This document shows positions 1 to 9,885 of a stretch of 64,000 bases of DNA, in pieces; the stretch's first letter is position 1, and the number at the start of each line of letters is the position of its first letter. Under the pieces are notes generated by a model. It searched no databases. It was not told the origin of the DNA and was given only the letters and a program-made list of their open reading frames with translations. Made by a program: the position numbers and the translations under genes. Source of the DNA: G965250275 sp965250275 (GTDB lineage Bacteria; Pseudomonadota; Alphaproteobacteria; Rhodobacterales; Rhodobacteraceae); NCBI GenBank assembly GCA_965250275.1, contig OZ252297.1:3720001-3784000 (forward strand), given 5' to 3'.

Positions 1-101
1 CGCGGTCCGTTGCACAATGGCAAGACTATGGGGAGCTGCTTGCCCCGTTTACCGATCGTCTGGACCGAACGCTTTGGGGAGAGATCGCCCCGCCCTCCTA
101 G
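1..101 (+). CDS. C-terminal end of a probable sulfotransferase (partial)
   Basis: An open frame enters from the left edge (first full codon at base 3) and stops with TAG at 99-101, giving about 32 residues. The tail reads SVAQWQDYGELLAPF. A Trp-x-x-Tyr-x-x-x-Leu-x-Pro end like this is common at the C-terminus of TPR-linked and other bacterial sulfotransferases. It runs convergently into the 5'-nucleotidase gene, 6 bp away. The family call rests only on this tail, so it is a guess; that it is the end of a gene is likelier than the function. Confidence 0.5.
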   Translation, partial: RSVAQWQDYGELLAPFTDRLDRTLWGEIAPPS

Positions 102-107
102 GCCCGC

Positions 108-1682
108 CTACTCCACTGCGATGCGGCCATCGACGTAGGGTTGGTACACGCCCTGGGCCGCAAGGTATTCGGCTGTTACATCCGCAAGATCAGGGCCAAA
201 GTCGTAGGCCTTGCGCTCTGCGCCGACAAACATGTCGTACCCGTCCCCGCCGTTGCGCACATAGTTGTTTGTCACCACGAGGTACGTCTTGGCAGGATCG
301 ATCGGCACGAAATCATCGCCTTCGGCCACGAGGACCTCCTGAACACGCCCTTCGCCGGACGCCACCGTCGGATCCCAGGTGAAGCGGATCCCAGCCACCT
401 GCGGGAAACGACCTTTGACGCCTTCGACCTGGCTGACACCGTTCTCAAGGGCGGCAATCACACCAGCACCGTCGATCTGAAACGTCGAGAGCGTGTTCTG
501 AAATGGAAGGACGGTCAGAACCTCGCCCATCGTAATCTCACCAGGATCGATGCTGGCGCGCAGGCCGCCGGAATTCGCGATCGCGATCTGCACACCCTGA
601 ATGGCCACACGGTCCAGCATCGCATCGGCCACAAGATTGCCCATTGAGCATTCCTCCGTCCTGCACACGTCCCGGTCGCCATTGATGGCAGAGGCCGTTT
701 CGGCCACCACCCTTTGCCGGACCTCTTCGAGGGGCTGGGCCAGTTCCGTGATGCGCGCAAGCGTGTTCATATCCTCGATCACAGAGGAATCCATGATCAG
801 GGGTTCGCCCTTCGCGAAGATGACCGTCCCATCATCATCAAAGACAACGTTCAGCTCACCCAAGAACTTCCCATAGGCATAGGCCTGCACAATCGCGGTG
901 TCTCCGACCATTGTTGGATATGGCCCAGCTGCATTGTCAGCCGTGTTGCTGAGGTAGGTGTTCGAGTGTCCGCCGACGATCACGTCCACACCGGTTGTAT
1001 TGGCCGCGACTCGCTGATCGACGCGATACCCCGAATGGCTAAGCACAATGATCTTGTTGACCCCTTCTGCGGTCAGCTTGTCGACCTCGCCCTGCACCGC
1101 CACGACAGGATCAAAAAAGACAATGTTCGGGCCTGGAGAAGCGAGTTCATCGGTGTCTTGCGGCGTGAGACCGATAAAGCCGATCTTTTCGCCAGCAACC
1201 TCAAGAACCGTCGATTTCTTCAGCACATCAGCCAGCAGCTCCTCCCGTTTGACATCCGCGTTGGACAAAAGAACGGGAAACTCCACCGCGTCCATGAAGC
1301 CGCGCAATACCTCGGGCCCGTCATCAAACTCGTGGTTGCCCACTGTCATGGCGTCGTAGCCAAGCTGGTTCATGAACTCGGCGGCAACCTTGCCTTTGTA
1401 ATAGGTGTAAAAGAGCGAGCCCTGGAACTGATCACCCCCGTCAACGAGAATGGAATTGCCAGCCCGCGCCCGCGCCTCTGTGACAGCGGTCACCAGCCGC
1501 GCGGTGCCTCCAAAGCATTTGCCTTCGGCGTTGTCCTCTTCTCCGCATCCACTGTCATACTTGTTGATTGGTTCAATGCGGGAATGGAAATCGTTGGTGT
1601 GAAGGATGGTCAGCTCATATTCTGCAGCGGCAAAACCGGCACTCAATCCCAGCGCGGCAAGAGAGGTCAGAAGTTGCTTCAT
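108..1682 (-). CDS. Secreted bifunctional metallophosphatase / 5'-nucleotidase (UshA family)
   Basis: 524 aa. Residues 1-20 form a Sec signal peptide ending AAA, so the enzyme should act in the periplasm, removing phosphate from nucleotides. The N-terminal calcineurin-like metallophosphatase domain shows LTILHTNDFHSR, the GNHEFD metal motif, SHSGY and GGHSN. The C-terminal 5'-nucleotidase domain shows NSGGLRA and an LPFQNTL substrate loop. An ATG at 1682 was chosen because the signal peptide starts there and GGGGGA lies just upstream; the frame stays open further upstream, but that part looks random. Likely role: scavenging of phosphate and nucleosides, which fits the nucleoside salvage operon later in the window. 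Confidence 0.9.
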   Translation of the reverse strand: MKQLLTSLAALGLSAGFAAAEYELTILHTNDFHSRIEPINKYDSGCGEEDNAEGKCFGGTARLVTAVTEARARAGNSILVDGGDQFQGSLFYTYYKGKVAAEFMNQLGYDAMTVGNHEFDDGPEVLRGFMDAVEFPVLLSNADVKREELLADVLKKSTVLEVAGEKIGFIGLTPQDTDELASPGPNIVFFDPVVAVQGEVDKLTAEGVNKIIVLSHSGYRVDQRVAANTTGVDVIVGGHSNTYLSNTADNAAGPYPTMVGDTAIVQAYAYGKFLGELNVVFDDDGTVIFAKGEPLIMDSSVIEDMNTLARITELAQPLEEVRQRVVAETASAINGDRDVCRTEECSMGNLVADAMLDRVAIQGVQIAIANSGGLRASIDPGEITMGEVLTVLPFQNTLSTFQIDGAGVIAALENGVSQVEGVKGRFPQVAGIRFTWDPTVASGEGRVQEVLVAEGDDFVPIDPAKTYLVVTNNYVRNGGDGYDMFVGAERKAYDFGPDLADVTAEYLAAQGVYQPYVDGRIAVE

Positions 1683-1781
1683 TGTCAGGGTCCCCCATTT
1701 ATTGCTTTCCGACAGCGTGCGCCTCTCTGAGGGCGTTGTCAAAGCCTTGACCACCTGCGCCCGCGCGTGCATCACCGGGCC

Positions 1782-2120
1782 ATGTTGATCTACAAAATCT
1801 TCCGGGCCGAAGAGTGGGCGTCGTTGCAAACCGATGGCGAGACCGAAGGGGCCCCGATTGATCTTGCCGATGGCTTCATTCACTTCTCGACCGCTGGCCA
1901 GGTCCGCGAAACAGCCGCCAAGCATTTTGCGGGCATCGACAACTTGGTTCTTCTGGCGTTGGATCCCGCGCAAATGGGCCCGGACCTGAAGTGGGAACCG
2001 TCGCGCGGGGGTGCACTGTTCCCGCATCTCTATCGCTCGCTGCGGCTCGATGAAGTGGTTTGGTCTGTTCCGATGCCGCTGGGCACGGACGGGCACAACT
2101 TCCCTGACGATTTGCCATGA
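1782..2120 (+). CDS. DUF952 family protein
   Basis: 112 aa, the usual size for DUF952. The family is recognised from the start LIYKIFRAEEW, the central DGFIHFST and the late GALFPHLYR. Its function is not established. The start is taken as the ATG at 1782; a GTG at 1767 would add five residues with no family support. The stop overlaps the start of pyrD by 4 bp (ATGA), so the two are probably co-translated. The pairing says nothing certain about function. Confidence 0.85.
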   Translation: MLIYKIFRAEEWASLQTDGETEGAPIDLADGFIHFSTAGQVRETAAKHFAGIDNLVLLALDPAQMGPDLKWEPSRGGALFPHLYRSLRLDEVVWSVPMPLGTDGHNFPDDLP

Positions 2121-3175
2121 CGCTGCTTGAAAAGGTGGGTCTGCCGATGCTGCGGGCCATCGACCCGGAGAACGCGCACGCACTGGCGCTTCGTGCCTTG
2201 CAGCTGGGTCTTACGCCACATCCCGGTGCAATCTCGTCAGATCGCTTGCGCACCAAGCTTGCCGGTCTCACGCTGCCCAACCCGGTCGGTTTGGCTGCCG
2301 GATTTGACAAGAATGCCGATGCGTTGGCCCCTCTGTCACAAGCCGGGTTTGGCTTTATCGAGGTCGGAGCCGCGACACCACGCCCCCAGCCCGGCAACCC
2401 GCGCCCACGCCTGTTTCGCCTGACCGAAGACATGGCTGCGATCAACCGGTTCGGATTTAACAACGACGGCATGGCGGCGATTGCAGATCGGCTCTCACAA
2501 CGCCCCGAGAGCTCCGTGATCGGGCTAAACCTGGGCGCAAACAAAGACAGCGAGGACCGGGCCAGCGATTTCGCGCGCGTGCTTGAAACCTGTGGTCCGC
2601 ATTTGGATTTTGCCACAGTCAATGTTTCATCACCCAACACCGAGAAACTGAGGGATCTGCAAGGCAAAGCGGCTCTGACCGGGCTGTTGCAAGGCGTGAT
2701 GGAGACGCGCGCCAAATTGCGGCGCTCGATCCCCGTTTTTCTCAAGATCTCACCCGATTTGAGCGACCAAGAGCTAGCAGATGTGGCCGATGTGGCGCAG
2801 AGCACAAACATTGATGGGATCATCGCAACCAACACGACGCTGTCCCGCGAGGGATTGCGCAGCCGGCATCAGGCTGAAGCCGGGGGATTGTCGGGCGCAC
2901 CGCTGTTCGAACAATCCACCAAAACCCTCGCCAAGCTGAGCGCATTGACAGAAGGTCAGATCCCGCTGATTGGCGTGGGAGGCATCGGATCTGCCGAAGA
3001 CGCTTATGCCAAGATCTGTGCCGGCGCCTCCGCGGTTCAGCTCTATACAGCTTTGGTCTTTGGGGGGCTTTCCCTGGTCTCTGAAATCGTGCGCGGGTTG
3101 GACGCCCTGTTGGAGAGGGACGGCTTCGCAACTGTGCGGGCCGCGGTGGGGAGCAAACGCGGCGACTGGCTCTAG
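2117..3175 (+). CDS. pyrD: Dihydroorotate dehydrogenase (quinone), class 2
   Basis: 352 aa, normal for class 2 enzymes. It oxidises dihydroorotate to orotate in pyrimidine synthesis, with FMN, passing electrons to membrane quinone. Visible motifs: NPVGLAAGFDKN, the GFIEVGAATPRPQPGNPRPR loop, NVSSPNT with the class 2 catalytic serine, TNTT, and the FMN phosphate site GVGGIGS. The N-terminal helices expected to bind the membrane are present (about residues 1-40). It overlaps DUF952 by 4 bp at its start and the convergent MATE gene by 4 bp at its end. Confidence 0.96.
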   Translation: MTLLEKVGLPMLRAIDPENAHALALRALQLGLTPHPGAISSDRLRTKLAGLTLPNPVGLAAGFDKNADALAPLSQAGFGFIEVGAATPRPQPGNPRPRLFRLTEDMAAINRFGFNNDGMAAIADRLSQRPESSVIGLNLGANKDSEDRASDFARVLETCGPHLDFATVNVSSPNTEKLRDLQGKAALTGLLQGVMETRAKLRRSIPVFLKISPDLSDQELADVADVAQSTNIDGIIATNTTLSREGLRSRHQAEAGGLSGAPLFEQSTKTLAKLSALTEGQIPLIGVGGIGSAEDAYAKICAGASAVQLYTALVFGGLSLVSEIVRGLDALLERDGFATVRAAVGSKRGDWL

Positions 3176-4497
3176 CCCGCGCCCGAGGCCTGCCTCTCCA
3201 ATGCCGGGTACCGAAAGCCCAGCGACACGCCGCGTGCCACAAATGATACCAGCAGTGCGATCCAGAGACCGTGGTTTTCAAGGCGTGGCACGAGGACAAG
3301 GGCCACGGCACAATAGACCAGAAAACTGATGGCCATCATGTTGCGCATGTCCCGCGTCCGGGTGGCGCCGATGAAAATGCCGTCCAGCATCCACGCCGCC
3401 CAACCCAAAGGCGGCGCCAAAACCATGTAAATCAGATAGGAGCGCGCCGCTTCCCGCACATCGGGGGCCGTTGTCATCAGGTCGATGATCCGCCCTCCGA
3501 ACACCGCAAAAGCCAAAGCCATGACAACCACGACCACCAGTCCCCAAAAGCTGCTGAGGATTGCGCCACGCCGCAACGCGAGGCGCTGTCGCGCGCCAAA
3601 AGCTTTGCCGACCAGCGATTCCGCCGCAAAGGCGAAGCCGTCCATCGCGTAGGCGACGATCATCAGGAACTGCAGCAGTACCTGATTGGCCGCCAACCGG
3701 ACATCTCCGAACCCAGAGCCGACAAAGAGGAACGAAACGAAGATCGCTTCCAACAACAGGGAACGGATCAGAATATCGGTGTTGACCACCAGCATGTGGC
3801 GCAGCCGCGCGACGTCAAAGACCTGAACCCAATCGCGCCAGGCTGCTCCCAGAAAGACGCCACGGCAGAGCCACAGGCCCAGCCCGAAGCCCGTCCATTC
3901 GGCCAGAAACGTGGCAAAAGCCACCCCTTGCACACCCCAGCCCAAGCCAAGCACGAACCACAGGTCCAGAACGATATTCAACCCGTTCATCCAGAGCTGC
4001 AGAACGAGAACCGCCGTTGTGCGTTCCTGCGCGATCAGCCATCCGGTGATACCGTAAAGACCAATGGCCGCAGGGGACGACCAGATCCGGATTTGCATGT
4101 ATTGTGTGGCCAGCCCCTCCACTTCCGGCGTGGCCGGAGAGATTTGAAATGCAGCCCAGAAAATCGGGAGTTGGAGAACCACCAGAACCAGCCCGCCGCT
4201 GACACCAATCAGCAGCGCCCTCGTCAGCAGAGCTGCCACTTCCGCTTCGTCTCGCGCTCCTAACGCCTGACTGGTCAGCCCAACCGTACCCATCCGCAGG
4301 AAGCCAAAGAGCCAGTAGAGCGCTGACAGAATGATCGCCCCGATCCCAACTGCTCCGATCGGCGCTGCCAGACCCATCTGGCCCACCACACCCGTATCGA
4401 CAGCGCCCAGAATGGGCACGGTCGCGTTGGACAGCACGATCGGCACTGCAACGTTCAGGACCCGGCGGTGGGTGATGCCTGCCGCCATATCGGACAT
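3172..4497 (-). CDS. MATE family efflux transporter
   Basis: 441 aa with about twelve hydrophobic segments, the length and layout of MATE (DinF-type) exporters. These swap Na+ or H+ for cationic drugs or metabolites at the inner membrane. The N-terminus carries the typical RRVLNVAVPIVLSNATVPILGAVDTGVVG, here shown only as RRVLNVAVPIVLSN and AVDTGVVG. It is the last gene of a three-gene operon: its ATG lies one base after the stop of the upstream thioesterase. The substrate cannot be read from the sequence. Confidence 0.92.
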   Translation of the reverse strand: MSDMAAGITHRRVLNVAVPIVLSNATVPILGAVDTGVVGQMGLAAPIGAVGIGAIILSALYWLFGFLRMGTVGLTSQALGARDEAEVAALLTRALLIGVSGGLVLVVLQLPIFWAAFQISPATPEVEGLATQYMQIRIWSSPAAIGLYGITGWLIAQERTTAVLVLQLWMNGLNIVLDLWFVLGLGWGVQGVAFATFLAEWTGFGLGLWLCRGVFLGAAWRDWVQVFDVARLRHMLVVNTDILIRSLLLEAIFVSFLFVGSGFGDVRLAANQVLLQFLMIVAYAMDGFAFAAESLVGKAFGARQRLALRRGAILSSFWGLVVVVVMALAFAVFGGRIIDLMTTAPDVREAARSYLIYMVLAPPLGWAAWMLDGIFIGATRTRDMRNMMAISFLVYCAVALVLVPRLENHGLWIALLVSFVARGVSLGFRYPALERQASGAG

Positions 4498-4498
4498 G

Positions 4499-5011
4499 CT
4501 AGCCGGTCTCGCGTGCGGGCATCAGGAAGTGACCAGTGGCTTGGGCGTAGAGCTTGTCGCGGTTGTCTTGCCAGGCCTCGGCACGCACTGAGGCATAGCG
4601 TCGTCCGGACCTGCTGACAGTCGCGCGGGCATAAGCATCCCGCGGCAGACCCGATCTGAGATAGTCCACGGTGAAATCGATCGTCTTGGGCAGCCTTGGC
4701 AAGTCACCCGATTTCAAACGCTCCATATCGATCGCGCCGCTTTCGATGTCTTGCCAGAGAAACTCCCAGCTCAGCGTGATGATGGAAGTCACCTCCAGAA
4801 AGGCGGCGGTGACACCGCCATGAATAGCGGGCAGGAACGGATTGCCAATCAGGTCATCCTTGAAATGCAAAAGCCCGGTCAGTTCATCACCGCGGCGGTC
4901 GAACTCAATTCCAAGAAACCGGATGTATGGCACCCCGTCGACCAGCGCCTTGAGCGCGGAATCGCGGCGTTCCTTGACCACCTGCATCGGCTCGGGGCGC
5001 GGCCGGGCCAT
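4499..5011 (-). CDS. PaaI-type hotdog thioesterase (first of a pair in the operon's middle)
   Basis: 170 aa. A hotdog fold is recognised from the catalytic-helix region AIHGGVTAAFLEVTS and the strand DYLRSGLPRDAYARA. This is the pattern of PaaI/YbgC-like acyl-CoA thioesterases that hydrolyse acyl- or aryl-CoA in the cytoplasm. It sits between a second, shorter thioesterase and the MATE exporter. Its ATG shares one base with the stop of the upstream gene (TGATG). It is longer than a minimal hotdog domain because of an N-terminal helix and an insert near residues 80-110. The substrate is unknown. Confidence 0.85.
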   Translation of the reverse strand: MARPRPEPMQVVKERRDSALKALVDGVPYIRFLGIEFDRRGDELTGLLHFKDDLIGNPFLPAIHGGVTAAFLEVTSIITLSWEFLWQDIESGAIDMERLKSGDLPRLPKTIDFTVDYLRSGLPRDAYARATVSRSGRRYASVRAEAWQDNRDKLYAQATGHFLMPARETG

Positions 5012-5430
5012 CAGGCGCGCTCCACTGTGAATGCGCCCGACGCACTGGCCACGGGCCGGTCCTGATCGTCATCCATTGCAACCGCGCGGACGAAAGCCAC
5101 CGACCGGGTGACATGATAGCACGTCGCGCGGGTGCGGATTGCCTGGCCCGGCGTTGCCGCGCGCATGTAGTCGATGCGCAGATCAATCGTCGCAGTGCCG
5201 CCAGGGGCCGACTCGTGACTCATCACCGCCGCACCGCAACAGGTGTCCATCAAGGCAGAGACCGCTCCGCCATGAATGACGCCGGTCTTTGGATCACCAA
5301 CCAACCGCTCGTCATACGCCATTTCGATTTCTGCAATGCCTTGTCCGATTTCCACGAGCCGCATCCCAAGGGCGCGTGAATGCGGGATCGCTTCGATGAA
5401 CTGTCGGGCCAGCTTTGCTTTGTCCGCCAT
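5011..5430 (-). CDS. PaaI-type hotdog thioesterase
   Basis: 139 aa if the ATG at 5430 is used; the frame is open for 22 more residues upstream. GGAG lies directly against this ATG, which is too close for a good site, so the start is uncertain. The motif GVIHGGAVSALMDTCCGAA is the usual PaaI active-site helix, with Asp as likely catalytic residue; IDYMRAATPGQ is the following strand. First gene of the thioesterase-thioesterase-MATE operon. Two different thioesterases next to an exporter suggest release and export of an organic acid, which is inference. Confidence 0.85.
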   Translation of the reverse strand: MADKAKLARQFIEAIPHSRALGMRLVEIGQGIAEIEMAYDERLVGDPKTGVIHGGAVSALMDTCCGAAVMSHESAPGGTATIDLRIDYMRAATPGQAIRTRATCYHVTRSVAFVRAVAMDDDQDRPVASASGAFTVERA

Positions 5431-5549
5431 CTCCGGTGCACCTCTCAACGCCTGCGCGCCTTTATGATCTGCGCCGGGGGCGAAGGGCAACCCCACCTGT
5501 TGCGCTCACCTTTCCAAGGGCATACTTTGATGCTGCGGGAGGAAATTGG

Positions 5550-5918
5550 ATGACCGAGAACCGTCTTTCGTTCAAAGAGATGTGCACGGCGTTTGACGTC
5601 ACTCCTCGCACCCTGCGCTACTATGAATACATTGAACTGCTGCGCCCCGACCGGGAAGGTCGTTCGAGGTTCTATGGCGCGCGCGAACGGGCCCGGATGA
5701 AGCTGATCATGCGGGGGCGAAAGTACGGCTTTCAGCTGGAAGAGATTCGCCAGTGGCTGTTAATTTACGAGAAGGAAGGCAACGCAGCGCAGATGCGTGC
5801 CTTTGTCGAGATGGCCGATCGGCAGATGAAAGAGCTGGTTGTGCAGCGCGAACAGCTTGAGGAAGCGATGACCGAACTCAAGCAACTGCGCGACGAAACC
5901 GAAGCCGGACTCGGCTGA
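5550..5918 (+). CDS. MerR-family transcriptional regulator (first of two paralogues)
   Basis: 122 aa. The N-terminal winged helix-turn-helix has FDVTPRTLRYYE, the DNA-recognition signature of MerR, followed by a long C-terminal dimerisation coiled coil (about residues 80-122). No cysteine cluster for metal sensing is seen. GGAGG lies nine bases before the ATG. It closely resembles the MerR gene at 6157 (shared CxAFDVTPRTLR, then GFxLEEIRQ). MerR proteins of this short type control branched-chain or fatty-acid catabolic genes in other proteobacteria (LiuR-like). The downstream beta-oxidation genes make that role likely here. Confidence 0.9.
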   Translation: MTENRLSFKEMCTAFDVTPRTLRYYEYIELLRPDREGRSRFYGARERARMKLIMRGRKYGFQLEEIRQWLLIYEKEGNAAQMRAFVEMADRQMKELVVQREQLEEAMTELKQLRDETEAGLG

Positions 5919-5948
5919 TCCTGTAACACGCAAACCCAAGCAATTTCA

Positions 5949-5969
5949 GTAAGGTATGGAAAACCTTAC
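5949..5969. promoter_or_regulatory. Inverted repeat GTAAGGT-N7-ACCTTAC
   Basis: A perfect 7-bp inverted repeat lies 31 bp after the first MerR gene. It is followed by CTTATTCTCTT rather than a clean T-run, so it could be a weak terminator or an operator. MerR proteins bind dyads of about this size. I cannot choose between the two from sequence alone. Confidence 0.45.
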
Positions 5970-6024
5970 CTTATTCTCTTCGCCGTCACGATCAGTGAGT
6001 CACAATGTTGCGGAATCCCGTGGG

Positions 6025-6086
6025 TGACGTGCAGGGAAGTTACGTAAACTCATAGGTGACGTAACGTCTGAGTTACGTCAACGTCA
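6025..6086. promoter_or_regulatory. Array of ACGT-centred half-sites (probable MerR operators)
   Basis: Within 62 bp there are TGACGT at 6025, the palindrome TTACGTAA at 6040-6047, TGACGTAACGTC at 6057-6068 and TTACGTCAACGTCA at 6073-6086. The last is a near-perfect dyad of TTACGT and ACGTCA. The array sits 70 bp before the second MerR start and upstream of the beta-oxidation genes. From memory, LiuR-type MerR regulators recognise TTACGT-type dyads. The natural reading is autoregulation plus control of the downstream cluster. Confidence 0.65.
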
Positions 6087-6156
6087 CGCGAGTGTTGTAA
6101 TTGCGAAGGTGACCTCTCACCTACCCGTCATAGCACAGACGCCAAGGGTGAATGAT

Positions 6157-6558
6157 ATGAGTGAAGAGTTTATGACGATCCGCGAAATGTGTGACGCGTT
6201 TGATGTAACACCACGTACGTTGCGCTTTTACGAAGCCAAGGAATTGCTGTTCCCGAAACGTGAGGGGCAGAAGCGCCTGTTCACCAAACGGGACCGGGCC
6301 CGGCTGAAACTGATCCTGCGCGGCAAGCGCTTTGGGTTCAGCCTCGAAGAAATCCGGCAGCTGCTCGACCTGTACGATATGGGCGACCAGCAGCACACCC
6401 AGTTGACGCGGACCTATGAGATTGCCCGCGAACGGCTGGCCGAAATGGAACGCCAGCGTGATGACCTGACCCAGGCCATCAACGAACTGCGCGATCAACT
6501 GAAATGGGGCGAAGAGATGATCGCCTCGTCCAACGCACCGCGTCGTGCCGCCGAGTAA
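6157..6558 (+). CDS. MerR-family transcriptional regulator (second paralogue), likely beta-oxidation regulator
   Basis: 133 aa. Winged helix-turn-helix with FDVTPRTLRFYE at about residues 14-25, then GFSLEEIRQLL and a C-terminal coiled coil. It is clearly paralogous to the gene at 5550. The ATG at 6157 is used; an in-frame GTG at 6148 is possible. The gene is followed after 41 bp by an acyl-CoA dehydrogenase and preceded by the ACGT-site array. The layout fits a regulator that represses itself and the fatty acid genes until an acyl-CoA binds, as known for LiuR/PsrA-like systems. The ligand is not known. Confidence 0.9.
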   Translation: MSEEFMTIREMCDAFDVTPRTLRFYEAKELLFPKREGQKRLFTKRDRARLKLILRGKRFGFSLEEIRQLLDLYDMGDQQHTQLTRTYEIARERLAEMERQRDDLTQAINELRDQLKWGEEMIASSNAPRRAAE

Positions 6559-6599
6559 GGCGCCGTACGCAACTTTCGACCTTCAGGGAGACCGATCGA

Positions 6600-8381
<1,782 letters not shown>

Positions 8382-8387
8382 TCCGGT

Positions 8388-8411
8388 CGGGCCGGCCACC
8401 GTGCCGGCCCG
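8388..8411. other. Strong intercistronic hairpin without T-run
   Basis: CGGGCCGGC and GCCGGCCCG form a perfect 9-bp GC stem with a 6-base loop, 7 bp after the first ACAD stop. No run of T follows, so it is not a classical terminator. It may stabilise the upstream mRNA end or cause partial attenuation between the ACAD gene and the small gene at 8433. Confidence 0.6.
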
Positions 8412-8432
8412 ATCCCAACTGCCGGAGGACAG

Positions 8433-8645
8433 ATGCCAAAACGTTTTCGCCTGACCCGCCGATTTCCGATTGCAATGACAGAGGACGGCTATCGCCGGCT
8501 CAAGAGTTTTGCAGCCGAAGCGGGGCTGGACGAAGGAGAGGCCCTGTCCTTCCTGTTTGAGAATTTCGACAGTGTCACCGACACGGACAACCTGACCCAC
8601 CGGCTGCGGCTCTTCAATGCCGAGCTGGAGGACCGCAAACGCTGA
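8433..8645 (+). CDS. Small ribbon-helix-helix-like protein, function unknown
   Basis: 70 aa, with GGAGG seven bases before the ATG. The N-terminal half is basic (MPKRFRLTRRFPIAM) and could form a strand, followed by two amphipathic helices (EDGYRRLKSFAAEAG and EGEALSFLFENF). That strand-helix-helix order resembles ribbon-helix-helix DNA binders. It sits between two acyl-CoA dehydrogenase genes in the same direction, 25 bp before the second. A regulatory role in this cluster is inference; I do not recognise a named family. Confidence 0.7.
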   Translation: MPKRFRLTRRFPIAMTEDGYRRLKSFAAEAGLDEGEALSFLFENFDSVTDTDNLTHRLRLFNAELEDRKR

Positions 8646-8670
8646 AAAGCTCGATCCAACGGGGGATTTG

Positions 8671-9828
8671 ATGAAAGATCTATTCAGTGCCTCATCCGAC
8701 TGGATGACGGACGAGCATCACATGTTGTCGGATATGGCCGCACAGTTCATTGAAACGGAGTGGGCACCACATTTCGAGACCTGGCGCAAGCAGGGCCAGA
8801 TGGACCCTTCAATCTGGGCCCAGGCCGGAGAGCTTGGCCTGCTTTGCCCGTCGGTGCCCGAAGAGTTTGGCGGCGCTGGTGGCGATTTCGGTCATGAAGC
8901 GGTGATCATGATGGAAGCCAGCCGCGCCAACCTGGCCAGCTGGGGCATTGCGATCCACGGGCCCATCGTGGCGCACTACATTCTGGCCTATGGCAGTGAC
9001 GAGCAAAAAGCGCGCTGGTTGCCGAAACTTGTCTCTGGCGAACTGGTCGGCGCATTGGCCATGACCGAGCCTTCCACCGGGTCGGATGTGCAGCGCATCA
9101 AAACCAAGGCCATCAAGGACGGCAACGCCTACAAGCTGTCCGGCCAGAAAACGTTCATCTCCAACGGGCAGCACGCCAACCTGATCATTGTCGCGGCCAA
9201 AACCGATCCCAGCCTCGGCGCAAAGGGCGTATCCCTGGTGGTTCTGGAAACCGATGGTGCAGAAGGCTTTGCCCGTGGTCGTAACCTCGAAAAGGTGGGC
9301 CTGCATGCGGCCGATACGTCGGAACTCTTCTTCGACAACGTGAACATTCCCCCCGAGAACATTCTGGGCGGAGAAGAAGGCCAGGGCTTTTACCAGATGA
9401 TGCAGCAGCTGCCGCAAGAGCGTCTCGCGATCGCCTGTGGCGCTGTCGGTGCGATGGAAGGCGCCGTTGCGCGCACCATTGCCTATTGCAAAGAGCGCGA
9501 AGCCTTCGGCGGGCCGCTGACACAGTTTCAGAACACGCGTTTCAAACTGGCGGAATGCAAGACCAAAACCATGGTCGCGCGGGCCTTTCTGAACGAGTGC
9601 ATTGCCGAACACATGCGCGGCGCGCTGACATCCGAAAAAGCGTCAATGGCCAAGTATTGGCTGACCGATACGCAAGGCGAAGTGCTCGACGAATGTGTCC
9701 AGATGCACGGAGGCTATGGGTTCATGATGGAATACGCGGTCGGCGAAATGTGGGCCGATGCCCGCGTTCAGCGCATCTATGGCGGCACCAACGAGATCAT
9801 GAAAGAGCTGATTGCGAGGTCGCTGTGA
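8671..9828 (+). CDS. Acyl-CoA dehydrogenase, long-chain (LCAD/ACADL) type
   Basis: 385 aa, standard ACAD length. Motifs: MTEPSTGSD, the FAD-site KTFISNGQ, and the C-terminal QMHGGYGFM and RIYGGTNEIMKELIAR. The medium-chain catalytic Glu position (Y-E-G-T) is Gly here. As in mammalian LCAD, the base should instead be the Glu of LPQERL (Glu250). GGGGGA precedes the ATG at 8671. It oxidises long acyl-CoA in beta-oxidation with transfer of electrons to ETF. With the larger ACAD at 6600 it could split substrates by chain length or branching. Confidence 0.92.
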   Translation: MKDLFSASSDWMTDEHHMLSDMAAQFIETEWAPHFETWRKQGQMDPSIWAQAGELGLLCPSVPEEFGGAGGDFGHEAVIMMEASRANLASWGIAIHGPIVAHYILAYGSDEQKARWLPKLVSGELVGALAMTEPSTGSDVQRIKTKAIKDGNAYKLSGQKTFISNGQHANLIIVAAKTDPSLGAKGVSLVVLETDGAEGFARGRNLEKVGLHAADTSELFFDNVNIPPENILGGEEGQGFYQMMQQLPQERLAIACGAVGAMEGAVARTIAYCKEREAFGGPLTQFQNTRFKLAECKTKTMVARAFLNECIAEHMRGALTSEKASMAKYWLTDTQGEVLDECVQMHGGYGFMMEYAVGEMWADARVQRIYGGTNEIMKELIARSL

Positions 9829-9885
9829 TCCAGCAGGCGGGATCGCCCGGTGGCACCTGCGGGACGCTCCGCGGGGAGTTTTTCC

